16,574 nt of DNA from an uncultured Synechococcus sp. GTDB taxonomy: Bacteria; Cyanobacteriota; Cyanobacteriia; PCC-6307; Cyanobiaceae. The position numbers and the translations under genes were made by a program. A model generated the notes under the pieces. That model worked only from the letters and a program-made list of their open reading frames with translations, did not search any database and was not told the DNA's origin. Shown here piece by piece: positions 7,314-16,367 of this stretch. Numbering within the stretch: the first letter of the stretch is position 1; the number at the start of each line of letters is the position of its first letter. The stretch spans positions 1 to 16,574 of the forward strand of contig CALJTZ010000324.1 of the NCBI GenBank assembly GCA_937975655.1, given 5' to 3'.

Positions 7314-8734
7314 CACTGAGGCTTCTGAAGCAGGCGGTATTTCTGCAGCCGGCTGTTGGGTGTCTCCGGCAGGGTGTAGCCGATCTCGTCGCGATCCAGA
7401 AGCTGGCGGATCGTGCGGTTGAGAGCCCCGGAGACGGAGTCTCTGCCCAGGGCCTGAGCGATCTCCGATTTGCTCAACGGGCCATGAGCCAGAGCCTGGA
7501 ACACCCTCTCGGCGGGCGACTCTGCCCCCGACTCTGCCCCTGACTCTGCCCCCCTGATGCGACTCTGCCCCTGTTCTGCAGGGGACTGGGTGGCCAGGGG
7601 CAGAGTGACCCGAAAGCGCAAGCCGACTTCCTCAAAGGCGGGCGGGGGAAGCTGTTGGCTTGCTGCCTCTTCCAAGATCACGGGCACACCACTGCCCCAC
7701 TGCTCGATCAGGCCGAGCTCACGGAACACCCGGCTGATCACGCGATTGCGCAGACGACTGATCCCCCGGGGAAGATCATCAATCGTCAGACCGGGGATGA
7801 GCACCCCTGGGTTTTCGATCTCGATCCGGTCGTCGAAGAACGCCACGCGGATCGGGGCACCGCGCTGGGAGTAGTCGGCATGCACCAGCGCGTTGGTGAG
7901 GGCTTCCCGCAGGCTGGCCAGGGGAATGCTCCAGCGGTCCACGCGCCGCAGCTCCTGAAAATCAGCGGAACGCACCGCGTGTTTCTTGAGGAAGGCCAGG
8001 GCTTGCTCCAAGGCCTGCGGGAGTGGTGCATGGATGTCGAGTTGATCAAAAATCCCGGCCTTGGTGGTGCCCACAAAGCGAGCGCACTGCAGCCAGGCAT
8101 CGGGGAACCAGCGTTCACGCTCCCGTCCGAATAGCAACACCCCGCCTGCGGTCGGCACGTCTTGGCCCTGAACCGTGGTCAGCATCCGCAGGCTGTGCAG
8201 GTCCTGATCGTTAATGGAGCGGATGCCCTCAAAGGCTGCTGTGATCGCCTCACGATCCAGGTCATTGACGGAGAGCTCTGCGATGGGTTGCTCATCAAAC
8301 GCTGCACCGCTCACACTGCGGCGCAGCTCCTCGATCAAGGTGGCGTCTGCCTGGCGGTTCGTAGACCCCAGGCGCACGAACACACCCTGCTCCGGGCCTT
8401 GTTTGATCAGGTGATGTGGGCGCTGGCCGCTGGGGAACACCTCCACCAGCAACAGGTTCAGATCTCCATGGGCCACCAGTTCCACATTGGGCACCAGGCG
8501 TGGGGCGATGCCATCGGCGATCAGGTTGCAGAGTTGCTCCTCGGCCTGCAATGGCTCTGGCAGGCCGATCACGTCGCGGGTTCCATCAGACACCCCGATC
8601 AACGCCAGACCACCGGCACTGTTGGCGAAGGCCACCAGGGTCTTGAGCAGGTTCTGGGGAGAGGAGAGATCGCGTTTGCACTCGAAGGTTTTGCCCTCGG
8701 GGGTGGTGAGCAGCTCGGCAATGGATCTCTGCAT
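7313..8734 (-). CDS. AlbA_2 / GHKL-like ATPase / winged-helix protein, BREX-associated putative regulator
   Basis: This 473-residue protein has three parts. Residues 15-135 are an AlbA_2 (Schlafen-type, 'divergent AAA_4') domain, with FECKRDL at 17-23 and VAFANSAGGLALIGVSDG at 34-51. Residues 270-380 resemble a GHKL-type ATPase module: REALTNALVHADYS (276-289), a 'DDRIEIENPG' strand-turn (301-310), LPRGISRLRN and GSGVPVILEEA. Residues 408-470 form a winged-helix segment with SEIAQALG as the HTH. A flexible linker with GAES repeats (395-406) joins the last two. Proteins of this build are usually annotated as ATP-binding transcriptional regulators and recur within BREX loci, but their job there is not settled. 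The gene starts 10 nt after the pglX stop with a Shine-Dalgarno sequence overlapping that stop, and its own stop overlaps the pglZ start, so it is co-expressed with the core genes. The catalytic Lys/Glu of AlbA_2 (ECK) are kept. Confidence 0.88.
   Translation of the reverse strand: MQRSIAELLTTPEGKTFECKRDLSSPQNLLKTLVAFANSAGGLALIGVSDGTRDVIGLPEPLQAEEQLCNLIADGIAPRLVPNVELVAHGDLNLLLVEVFPSGQRPHHLIKQGPEQGVFVRLGSTNRQADATLIEELRRSVSGAAFDEQPIAELSVNDLDREAITAAFEGIRSINDQDLHSLRMLTTVQGQDVPTAGGVLLFGRERERWFPDAWLQCARFVGTTKAGIFDQLDIHAPLPQALEQALAFLKKHAVRSADFQELRRVDRWSIPLASLREALTNALVHADYSQRGAPIRVAFFDDRIEIENPGVLIPGLTIDDLPRGISRLRNRVISRVFRELGLIEQWGSGVPVILEEAASQQLPPPAFEEVGLRFRVTLPLATQSPAEQGQSRIRGAESGAESGAESPAERVFQALAHGPLSKSEIAQALGRDSVSGALNRTIRQLLDRDEIGYTLPETPNSRLQKYRLLQKPQ
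7518..7572 (-). repeat. 12-bp tandem repeat encoding GAES units
   Basis: Three perfect-length 12-bp units of gactctgcccc(c/t) lie end to end at 7518-7553, and a fourth copy sits 7 bp further on at 7561-7572. Within the AlbA_2 gene the three tandem copies encode GAES-GAES-GAES in the linker before the winged helix; the fourth is read in another phase as part of 'QGQSR'. Gain or loss of a unit would keep the reading frame and change only the linker length. Confidence 0.9.
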
Positions 8735-8741
8735 CGCGAAG

Positions 8742-8746
8742 TCCTC
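8742..8746 (-). promoter_or_regulatory. Shine-Dalgarno GAGGA for the AlbA_2 gene
   Basis: On the minus strand GAGGA lies 7 nt upstream of the ATG at 8734 and overlaps the pglX TGA (8747-8745). This supports the chosen start and suggests that translation termination of pglX and initiation of the next gene are linked. Confidence 0.65.
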
Positions 8747-11700
8747 AGTCCTCCTTGGCCGCTAGCCCTGGAATCGGTGCCAGCACGTCCTGTAGCTTGA
8801 GGTAGTTCACCTTCACCCCGTCATCGAGATCGAGCTCGATGCGTTGCTGGGCCAGGGGCAGGAGGGCGTCCTGCTCCCAGGCCTGGCACTCCTTGAGCAC
8901 CTTGGTGATCTTCTCGGCCTCCTTGCGGGCTGCGGTGCGTTCGCGGGTGGGGAGGTCGTCGTTGAGCTGGTCGAGGCCGAGCTGGGCCAGGCGGGCTTCC
9001 AGCTTCTGCAGGTAGGGCCGGAAGTAGTTGTTGAGCACCTGGTTGAGGGTGTCCTTGGTGTAGCGGTGCAAGTAGATCAGGCAGGCAAAGCCTTTCTTGG
9101 GACTCTGCACCAGCCAGTAGATCGGCCGCTTCTTGTAGATCTGCAGGTGGTCTTTGTAGAAGTCGCTGCAGAAGTATTTGCGGATGTCTTTGCCGAGAGA
9201 CTCTTCGATGAAGCGGAGGTTTTCGGTGACGGTGCTCTCGGGGAAGGTGACCTCCAGGAACTCGCGGGTTCGGGCGACGATGTCGTCTTCAAACCACTCA
9301 CCATCTAGTACGGGGATGATGGCGTCTGGATCGGGTTTGAACTGGACGTTGGCGATGGGCTTGCCGACTTTTTCTTCATAGGCAGCATGATGGGAGGCTT
9401 GACAATCACTGGGAATAGCAATAATCAGCCCGTCTCTATCGAGAGAGAAACGGCCCATTGCGCATCCAATAATATAGCTTAGCAAATCACGCACTTCTCT
9501 TTCGGTGTCATTGCAAAGAAGGCTAGAGCGGAACTGGGGACGAGCGTCATTCGTTTGATCAGGGAGGTCGAGATCTTGACCCCAAGCAGCAGAGAGCTGT
9601 CGTTCATAATCAAGAATAAGACTGGTGCTAAGGTCTCGTCTGCGGCCTAGATCTAAGCAGCTGCAGCTCAGGCTCCTCGCGCTAGCTTCTGATTCCTGAT
9701 ACTTCTCGCAGGCAAGAACGGGGGATTTAAGGAAGTTGATACTTGTCTCTCTAGAGTCCCAATCCGCCCTGGCAAGCTCAATGCATTTGAGAGCTAGTTC
9801 TGCTTTTGATGCCTTAGTATCAGGGTTGCTCTCAAAGGGAATTTTAAGAAAGTCTCCGACTTGAAAGTTTAGGGTAGGGTTAAGCATGGATATGATACGC
9901 GCGCAAGCTGGTGTATTCAGGAATGACAGGATCTCTAGCAGAGTTATATCGTCGGCGAACACAGAAGGCCCCGCCGCATCAAAAAGAGCGCCACGGTCGA
10001 ACCATCGAAAAGAAGAGTCGCTAGACGTAATGTAAGACCATGTCAGTCCTTGCCTGAAATAGTTCTCTTCGCCTCGTATACAGGAGTTGGGCATTGAGCG
10101 AATCTCGCGACCATCATCCTTCCAGTTGACGACCCAGTAATTGTTGCCATACCACTTCCTGTATTCACCGCCTTTATTATAGAAGATCCAATCTTCTCCA
10201 ACCATTTGCGATGATACTTCATGCCACAGCCTAACAAACCTTGCATTATTTCCTGTCTGGATACCATTGGAGGCGGAGCAGGCGCGCCTAAGAGGAGAGC
10301 TCTTTGCGATAAGCTTCAACATTGACACAGGCTCCCAATATCCAAATACCCGCCCTGGCATAGCTTTGAAAATAGCAGTGTCTCTCTCGAAGTAGCTGTC
10401 TGCTTTTCTTGATTCAATGATGGCCAGGAACCGATCTGAAAGACTAGCCTTAGAAACATTCAGATCAGTAAGCCGAATGAATGTTGCGGGATTGCTCCGA
10501 CTTGTTGTTTTCTCGGAAATACTTGCGCACACCTGCACCGTAGCTCCCTCAATCGCTCCCAGCGGCAGCTCAAGAAGCGTTGTGAGTGATCTTGCACCCA
10601 GGAGCTCGGCTCTGACTTGCTCGTGCGCTGACAAATAGAGCCATGTATTAGGGGATAACATGCCCAAGAAGCCGCCAGGCAGTAGCAAGTGATTGCTGGC
10701 GCCAAAGAACGCCGAGAAGGTATCAGCCTTGTAATCGCTAAGCGCAGATGCTAGGTAATCTCTTAGCTCAGCATTCATGACTCGCTTGGCGAGATAGGGA
10801 GGATTCTCGACAACCACGTGATACCGCTGGCTAAGCATCTCGGCCTGTGCACAGCAGATCAGCAGTTTCTGATGCGTGTTCTGTATCAGGATGTCGTCGG
10901 AATTGGCAGCTGTCTCAAGCTTTCTTGCGAAAATGGAAAGCTTCTGGTTGTTGAGCGCTGGTTGCAGCAAGGAGCCAATTGAGTCAGTGGCTTGGCGAAA
11001 CTGGTGAATCTGACTGAGCTCCTCTTGCGTGAAGTCTGTTCCAGTGGTTCGAGTCCAATTATGGATTTCACTTGGACTAATCACAGCATTACGAAGGCAT
11101 ACCACCCGAGGCCTTGTTGCACGGCGGAATGCATTTCTTGACACTTCGCGTGATTTGCATATGAGAGCAAATTGGGCGAGCTGAGCCGCGCGTGGACAGA
11201 TCTCTAGGCCAAAGAGATTATATTCTAGTATCTTTTCTGGGATCTCGCTTGCTTGATAGCCTGCTTCCTCGTATATCTTGGCCAGGAGATCAAATGCGTA
11301 GGTTAGAAGGTGTCCGGATCCACAGGCAGGGTCTAGCAGCTTGATCTCCTCCGGCCCATTCACGGTTAGATGAGTGACTGAGTCGGGGTTTTCGGGCTCA
11401 TCAACGAAGTAAGGCATTTGCGCCTTGAGCCCTGAATTTGGCTTGGAGCGAAGCCATAGTCTCCCGAGCGAGTTCTCCACCATGTAGCGCACGATCCAAT
11501 GAGGTGTGAACAGCTGAGTGACGGCCGGAATGTCTTCTGATGGCACCGCCTTCTTACGTGCCATCACCTCTTCCTTCTTCTCCAAGATGTAGAACTGGTA
11601 CAGCCAGCCGAGTATCTCGATGTCCTGGCAGTCATCGTCGGAGACGACTGCTTTGAAATCGGCAGTTACGGAGGCCTCGCTCAGTACATCGTCAGGCAGC

Positions 11701-12227
11701 AACAGCTCCGTGGAATCGTCCAGCTCCTCAAACAGATCCGGCATAATCTGATGATAGAAGCGGCAGCTAGCCAGAACCAGCTCGCGGTAGACCTCCCCTT
11801 GCGGATCCGCCCCGGCGATCGCCGGCGGGATCTGGCCATCGAGCAGCCCATGCAGGCGGTCTTCATTGGTGTGGGCCTTGAGCTCGGTGGGCAGGCTCCC
11901 CGCCCGCATCAGCTTGAGCAGTTCCGGCTGGGTGTCGCCTTCAGCTGCAGGCATCAGCACCTTGCATCCGAACGGGTGCCAGCCACGGGCATCTAGATAG
12001 CGCAGCGCGCACAGCCGGTTGAACCACGTGTAGGCCACCCGCTCCATTAGCTGCTCTCGGTTCTCCGTTTCCTGCTCGCGCAGTTCAGCAATCTGCCTGG
12101 CATAGGTGCTGAGGGTGTCAGGTGTCTGGCTGTGAAGCAGCAGATCGAGCTTGCGGCCCACCGCCTCCAAAAGCTGCCGGCGCATCGCCGGGGCAAAGGT
12201 CTTGAGGGCAGCGGTGTTGACTGGCAT
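8745..12227 (-). CDS. pglX: BREX type 1 adenine-specific DNA methyltransferase PglX
   Basis: This 1160-residue PglX is close to the usual 1,200. It is the N6-adenine methyltransferase that marks host BREX sites and sets the specificity of the system. The N-terminus (MPVNTAALKTFAPAMRRQLL) has the family's helical start. The methyltransferase motifs are intact: SAM-binding motif I DPACGSGH (299-306), FGLEICPRAAQLAQFAL (339-355) and catalytic motif IV NPPY (475-478). Residues after about 560 hold the target-recognition region, and the last 250 return to a conserved helical C-terminus. A stop lies immediately upstream in frame (TAA, 12233-12231), so ATG 12227 is the earliest start; no Shine-Dalgarno is evident. 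The gene follows brxC after 49 nt, the only gap in the operon. The stretch 9360-11280 is much AT-richer than both ends, suggesting recombination. No frameshift or missing motif was found. Confidence 0.96.
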   Translation of the reverse strand: MPVNTAALKTFAPAMRRQLLEAVGRKLDLLLHSQTPDTLSTYARQIAELREQETENREQLMERVAYTWFNRLCALRYLDARGWHPFGCKVLMPAAEGDTQPELLKLMRAGSLPTELKAHTNEDRLHGLLDGQIPPAIAGADPQGEVYRELVLASCRFYHQIMPDLFEELDDSTELLLPDDVLSEASVTADFKAVVSDDDCQDIEILGWLYQFYILEKKEEVMARKKAVPSEDIPAVTQLFTPHWIVRYMVENSLGRLWLRSKPNSGLKAQMPYFVDEPENPDSVTHLTVNGPEEIKLLDPACGSGHLLTYAFDLLAKIYEEAGYQASEIPEKILEYNLFGLEICPRAAQLAQFALICKSREVSRNAFRRATRPRVVCLRNAVISPSEIHNWTRTTGTDFTQEELSQIHQFRQATDSIGSLLQPALNNQKLSIFARKLETAANSDDILIQNTHQKLLICCAQAEMLSQRYHVVVENPPYLAKRVMNAELRDYLASALSDYKADTFSAFFGASNHLLLPGGFLGMLSPNTWLYLSAHEQVRAELLGARSLTTLLELPLGAIEGATVQVCASISEKTTSRSNPATFIRLTDLNVSKASLSDRFLAIIESRKADSYFERDTAIFKAMPGRVFGYWEPVSMLKLIAKSSPLRRACSASNGIQTGNNARFVRLWHEVSSQMVGEDWIFYNKGGEYRKWYGNNYWVVNWKDDGREIRSMPNSCIRGEENYFRQGLTWSYITSSDSSFRWFDRGALFDAAGPSVFADDITLLEILSFLNTPACARIISMLNPTLNFQVGDFLKIPFESNPDTKASKAELALKCIELARADWDSRETSINFLKSPVLACEKYQESEASARSLSCSCLDLGRRRDLSTSLILDYERQLSAAWGQDLDLPDQTNDARPQFRSSLLCNDTEREVRDLLSYIIGCAMGRFSLDRDGLIIAIPSDCQASHHAAYEEKVGKPIANVQFKPDPDAIIPVLDGEWFEDDIVARTREFLEVTFPESTVTENLRFIEESLGKDIRKYFCSDFYKDHLQIYKKRPIYWLVQSPKKGFACLIYLHRYTKDTLNQVLNNYFRPYLQKLEARLAQLGLDQLNDDLPTRERTAARKEAEKITKVLKECQAWEQDALLPLAQQRIELDLDDGVKVNYLKLQDVLAPIPGLAAKED
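9360..11280 (-). other. AT-rich block inside pglX (residues about 316-956)
   Basis: Hand counts of 60-nt lines give 65% GC at 8881-8940 and 58% at 9301-9360. They fall to 45% at 9361-9420, 40% at 10141-10200 and 42% at 11221-11280, then return to 57% at 11281-11340 and 58% at 11461-11520. The boundaries are sharp to within a line or two. The block begins just after SAM motif I and covers NPPY plus the target-recognition region, while the N- and C-terminal ends match the rest of the operon. Boundaries are estimates. Confidence 0.75.
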
Positions 12228-12276
12228 GGATTAGGAGTGGACGGTGGGTGGCTTGGAGAAAAGACTGCTACTGCGA

Positions 12277-15200
12277 TCAGAGGCTGATCCGGTGGCCTTG
12301 ATCCAGCTCGGCCTGGGCGGCTGCGCGCAGGGCATCCAGCCATTGCTGCAGCTCCGCACTCGTTGTGATCTGGCTCATCGGGGAGCTCACCTTCAGGGAT
12401 GAGGCCGCTACCACCGTGATCGCCGCAGGCGGCGGAGCGTCTTTGGGCGCTGCCAGGGCAGCCATGCGTTGCAACTGTTTGGGCACCTCTTCCGAGCGAT
12501 AGCGGTTCAGCCTCAAGAGCGCAGTACCCGGCTTGCTGGCACCTTGCACATCAGCCTTGGCCTGAGCCGTGGGGGCGAGCACCTGCGCTTGCTGCTCCTC
12601 ATCCAGCTTCTGGAAATCGCTGTCGGTCTTGAGACGTGCCTCCTGCTCAGTGATCTGCTGCAGGGCGTCGGCCTGGGCCTGCTGGAGCCGTTGCTCCAGC
12701 TGCTTCTGCAGTTCCGCCATGGCATTGTTGGCCTGGGGGATCAGGCCGCCGGCATAGGGCTTCTCGCTGCTGAGCAGCGCCCGTAGTGGTTGCACCAGAT
12801 CAGCCGGCAGATCGGCGAACTCATCGCCGTAGCGGGTCTCAAATGCCTTCACCTGGTCGTAGACCGCCTTCTGGTTGCCATTGAGGAACTGCTTCAGGGG
12901 GGTGAGCAGGTCTTCCTCAGCATCGATCCAGTTGTCCTTGAAGGTGTCAAGCTGATTAAGCAGGTAGCCGTCATCCTTCTTGGCCAGCGCCTCAGCCTCC
13001 TCGGCCCAGGGCTTCACCGCAGCAATGAATTCATAGGTGCTGGCCTGGCCCGCCAGATCGCGCAGTTCCTGCGCCTCCTCACGCATGGCCATCCGGAAGG
13101 CTTCGCAGGTGCTGCGGGCATCGGTGCCGGGACTCTGCACATTGAACAGATCCTGGTGGAACCTCTTGAGCGCATTGATCGTGCTGGTGTCGTACACCTC
13201 CTGCTTGCGCACACTCACGCCGCCCAGCTTGCGGCTGTTGGTGAGCGCATCGATCACCTCCACGCTGCTGAGGAGTTCCTTCTCCCGCAGCTCCAGCTTC
13301 CCGAGCCGGTACAGGCGCGCAATGAAGGTGAGTGTGGCCCAGTTGCTCCAGCCGTAAGGCCGCGCCTCGAACTTGCGCACCAGGTCTTCTGCGCTCAGGC
13401 GCTCGCCCAGCTTCTGCTGGCGCTCCACCTCCACGAGCACCTCCTGCTCGGCTTCCGACAGCTGCACCGCCAGGCCATCAAGCAGATCGTCCTGATCTTT
13501 CACCACAGCGGCCACGGTGGTTTCACTGAAGGAGCCGTGCACCATCTTGAGCTTGGGGAACGCCGAGCGGATCAGCTCCTGGTAGGCCTTGCTGAACCGG
13601 GTTCTCGGATCGCCTTCCCCAACCGAGAGGGTCTGGCCATTCACCACGAGCGCGGCCGTGCGCAGTTGCTCTTCCGCCAAGCGAGTGATCTCCTGCCTGC
13701 GTGTACCGCTCTGCTTGGCCCGAATCGCCAGGATGGCGTTCAAGGCCTCATCTTCGCTGCCACTGTTCTGGCGAACGTAGAGTTCGGTTTTCAACTGGCT
13801 GCGGATCTGCTCCAGCAGCCGCTGCTTGCTCGGTAGCACCGCCATCAGTTCGGTACCGCCCATGTTGCGGCTGTGCAGGATCGCCTCGTTTCCGTAGTTG
13901 GGGTGCTCCGGCGTCACCAGGTTCACGGCCACATCGGTGTCCTTGCCCTTGATGAGGCCGTCGTCGATCTTCTGAGCAAACGAGTAATCATTGCCGTTGT
14001 CCTCAAAACGGATCTTGTTGCTACGCAGCACGTCATCAAACACGATCCGATGCAGGGCCTTGATCACTTCCGAGTCGGACACCTCCGTACGCTTGATTTC
14101 CTGCTCAACATCCTTCTCCTTGTCGGTTAGGAACTCGTAAATCTCGCCATTGCGCTGCAGGTAGCTCTGACTCTCCAGGTTGATCAGAGCATCCTTCACC
14201 CTCTGCTCATGGGCTCGGATGTCGAAGTTGGGCTCATTGATCAGCAGGATCGCGATATTGCGTGCCGTGCTCTTGAACTGCGGCACCCACTTGAGCAGGA
14301 AAAGTGCCTTGAGGATGCGCAGTTCCAGGTCGCCCACCTGGTTCTGCGCGGTCACCATCGTGTTCTGTTTATCTCCTCGAATTGCTTCGCGGATGCCGTC
14401 ATAAAGCTGGTCAAAACTGGCCAGCCGCCCTACCGGCAGCTCCTTAATCTCCTTGGCCACCTCCTGAAACACGGAGAGCATCGAGCGCTCCCCCACCGCC
14501 ATGTTGCGACCCTCGAAAATACTGTGGGTCGCCAGGCTTTGAATCGCCTGCTGGAAAAGACTCAGCTGGTAGGGATGGAAGGGATAGAGCCCGCAGAAGC
14601 CTTGGCAATCGCTCCAGCCCTTGAGTTGAATCGAGCCATCGCCGAACCGGAACAGGGTGGTGAAGTTCTCCTTCTCCTGCTCGTAGATACTGATGAGCTG
14701 CTCCGGTTCATCCGGGGTCTTGGCTAACAGGCGCCGCTGGATCACCTCCTGTACATCAGCGCTTGCCAAGGTGAGCTTTGTCTTGAAGCGGCCCTGGATC
14801 TTGCTCAGGTCGTCGGCCTGCTCAAACTTCACCTGCCCGATGACTCCCTCCAGGTCCGCCTGGGAGGTAATAAACACAGCTGCTCGGCCATCTGTCGCGA
14901 TGGCCAGGCTCTCCACCACAGTCTGCAGGTCTAGAAGTCGATTCCGTTCTTCTCCGATGAATTGGCCAACCTCATCCACAAAGAAGTTAAGACGAAATCC
15001 ATGCGGCTTGCTGTCCAGGTATTCCTTGACTCGACTGGCAAAGCCTTCGATAGAAAGCCTATAGCTGTCTTTTGCATCATTGACCACTTTGATAGCGTCG
15101 TCTTCGCTGCCGCCAAACTGCTCGGCGAAAGCCCTGGCGAAGCCCCGCTTCGTGACTGTTGCCAAAGCATCACGGTCGTTTTCCCAGCTGCGGCCGTTGA

Positions 15201-15762
15201 CGCGCTGGTAGGTCTGCTTGAACGCTTCGAACTGACCGCGTTTGTCCAGGTCGTGCTCGAACTGGGCCACATAGCCCTGGTTGCCGTAGTAGCCCTGCAG
15301 CTCGTTGAGCACCTTCATGAACACCTCAAGAATCGGCGCCTCATGGGTGCCGCCAATGCCATCGAATTTTTCGGCGATGTTGAACAGCAAGCTGCGGGCT
15401 GGAATCGCCGTCGCCTTCTTGAGATCGGCGCTGAGGATTTCGTCCTCCACCTTGGGCAGCAGAATCTCCACCGGCCGCCTGGCCTCCTCACCCACCCGCT
15501 TCTCGCTGTCGAGCATCAGCGAGAGCATCTTCAGTAAGTGCGACTTGCCCGACCCGAAGAACCCGGAGATCCATACGCCATTGGCGGTGGGGTTGTGCAG
15601 ATAGGCATCCGTAAAAGCACCCAGGCCCTTGCTCACCTCGCGGGTAACGACGTATTCGTCAAGTTCAACTTGAAGATGCCGTTCGTCAGCCGCCTTGATC
15701 ACTCCATCGATCGGGCGATCAACTGGCTTGGCAAAGAGCTCTCGGATGGTTGTACTAGTCAT
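12277..15762 (-). CDS. brxC: BREX type 1 BrxC, large P-loop ATPase
   Basis: This 1161-residue BrxC matches the usual length of about 1,200. It is a P-loop NTPase with a large C-terminal extension, needed for host methylation and phage exclusion and thought to assemble with BrxB, PglX and PglZ on DNA. The N-terminus has the family pattern: IRELFAKPVDRPIDGVIKA (6-24), 'ELDEYVVTREV' (33-43), Walker A SGFFGSGKSH (66-75) and Walker B NFFVDEVGQFIG (259-270, D263/E264). The C-terminal third is rich in Gln/Glu/Ala helices (residues about 1000-1100), consistent with coiled coil, followed by a Pro/Ala linker and a short terminal helix. The start overlaps the brxB stop as ATGA. The gene is intact throughout, with composition matching brxB and pglZ. 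Confidence 0.95.
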   Translation of the reverse strand: MTSTTIRELFAKPVDRPIDGVIKAADERHLQVELDEYVVTREVSKGLGAFTDAYLHNPTANGVWISGFFGSGKSHLLKMLSLMLDSEKRVGEEARRPVEILLPKVEDEILSADLKKATAIPARSLLFNIAEKFDGIGGTHEAPILEVFMKVLNELQGYYGNQGYVAQFEHDLDKRGQFEAFKQTYQRVNGRSWENDRDALATVTKRGFARAFAEQFGGSEDDAIKVVNDAKDSYRLSIEGFASRVKEYLDSKPHGFRLNFFVDEVGQFIGEERNRLLDLQTVVESLAIATDGRAAVFITSQADLEGVIGQVKFEQADDLSKIQGRFKTKLTLASADVQEVIQRRLLAKTPDEPEQLISIYEQEKENFTTLFRFGDGSIQLKGWSDCQGFCGLYPFHPYQLSLFQQAIQSLATHSIFEGRNMAVGERSMLSVFQEVAKEIKELPVGRLASFDQLYDGIREAIRGDKQNTMVTAQNQVGDLELRILKALFLLKWVPQFKSTARNIAILLINEPNFDIRAHEQRVKDALINLESQSYLQRNGEIYEFLTDKEKDVEQEIKRTEVSDSEVIKALHRIVFDDVLRSNKIRFEDNGNDYSFAQKIDDGLIKGKDTDVAVNLVTPEHPNYGNEAILHSRNMGGTELMAVLPSKQRLLEQIRSQLKTELYVRQNSGSEDEALNAILAIRAKQSGTRRQEITRLAEEQLRTAALVVNGQTLSVGEGDPRTRFSKAYQELIRSAFPKLKMVHGSFSETTVAAVVKDQDDLLDGLAVQLSEAEQEVLVEVERQQKLGERLSAEDLVRKFEARPYGWSNWATLTFIARLYRLGKLELREKELLSSVEVIDALTNSRKLGGVSVRKQEVYDTSTINALKRFHQDLFNVQSPGTDARSTCEAFRMAMREEAQELRDLAGQASTYEFIAAVKPWAEEAEALAKKDDGYLLNQLDTFKDNWIDAEEDLLTPLKQFLNGNQKAVYDQVKAFETRYGDEFADLPADLVQPLRALLSSEKPYAGGLIPQANNAMAELQKQLEQRLQQAQADALQQITEQEARLKTDSDFQKLDEEQQAQVLAPTAQAKADVQGASKPGTALLRLNRYRSEEVPKQLQRMAALAAPKDAPPPAAITVVAASSLKVSSPMSQITTSAELQQWLDALRAAAQAELDQGHRISL

Positions 15763-16367
15763 GAGCTCTTGATGTCGAAGTAATCGAGGTTGATTGCGCG
15801 GTAATGGGCATTTTCGATCTTGGTTGTGGCACTTTTGCCAAACAGTCGCAGATAGGTGCCGCCGTCGGCATCCTGCGAGTACTCCCCAGGGAAGAAAATC
15901 ACCATGGGGTACCGCACCATCGCTGGCTGCAGCGCTTCAAGAATCGTGTGGGTGCGCAGGAACGGGTACACCTGGCCTGATCCTGTTATCAGGCTGATCT
16001 GTGAGTCGCCCAGCACCTCCATCAACTTGGGTACAAGGGCCCTGCTGGGTTCAGCCACGTTTTGGAGGGTGTCAAACAGATCACTCTTACTCCAGGTGGC
16101 TTCCTCCTGCAGCACCACATCCAGGTAGCCCTTGACCTCCAGCAACTGCAGCACCAGCTCAAACAAGTCCACGTGCTTCACCCGCAGGCCCTGCTTGCGC
16201 AGGTATTGCTCTGCTCCCTTCACCACCACACGCAGCTGGTCTTCGTCGGCCGGGCTGTAGGTCTGAATAAAGATCGGCACCTCCTTGGCCACGCCGCGCA
16301 TCTCGAGGAACTCGGGGCGGGTGAGCACCTCCTGCAGGCGCTTGTCGAGGCCGCTGATGCTGCTCAT
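15759..16367 (-). CDS. brxB: BREX BrxB, DUF1788 protein
   Basis: The 202-residue product has the DUF1788 signature. LITGSGQVYPFLRTH (126-140) is its best-kept motif, followed by PMVIFFPGEY (154-163) and a C-terminal 'YRAINLDYF' stretch. BrxB is a small core protein with no known catalytic activity; it is required for BREX methylation and defence and probably bridges BrxC and the PglX/PglZ components. The ATG overlaps the stop of the preceding gene (ATGA) and has a strong GGAGGA Shine-Dalgarno 7 nt upstream; its own stop overlaps the brxC start in the same way. Length equals the family norm of about 200. Confidence 0.95.
   Translation of the reverse strand: MSSISGLDKRLQEVLTRPEFLEMRGVAKEVPIFIQTYSPADEDQLRVVVKGAEQYLRKQGLRVKHVDLFELVLQLLEVKGYLDVVLQEEATWSKSDLFDTLQNVAEPSRALVPKLMEVLGDSQISLITGSGQVYPFLRTHTILEALQPAMVRYPMVIFFPGEYSQDADGGTYLRLFGKSATTKIENAHYRAINLDYFDIKSS

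Noticed and set aside
7518..7572. CRISPR-like repeat array
   Set aside because: The units are 12 bp, contiguous, and encode a peptide repeat in frame; there are no spacers.
8745..12227. Type I or type IIG restriction-modification or DISARM locus
   Set aside because: DUF1788, BrxC, PglZ and BrxL in this order are specific to BREX type 1. No restriction helicase (HsdR), HsdS or DISARM helicase is present.
12790..13836. Long open frame on the plus strand opposite brxC
   Set aside because: It is an antisense by-product of Gln/Glu/Leu codons in brxC. Its Leu/His/Gln-rich product has no motifs, and the brxC frame is intact.
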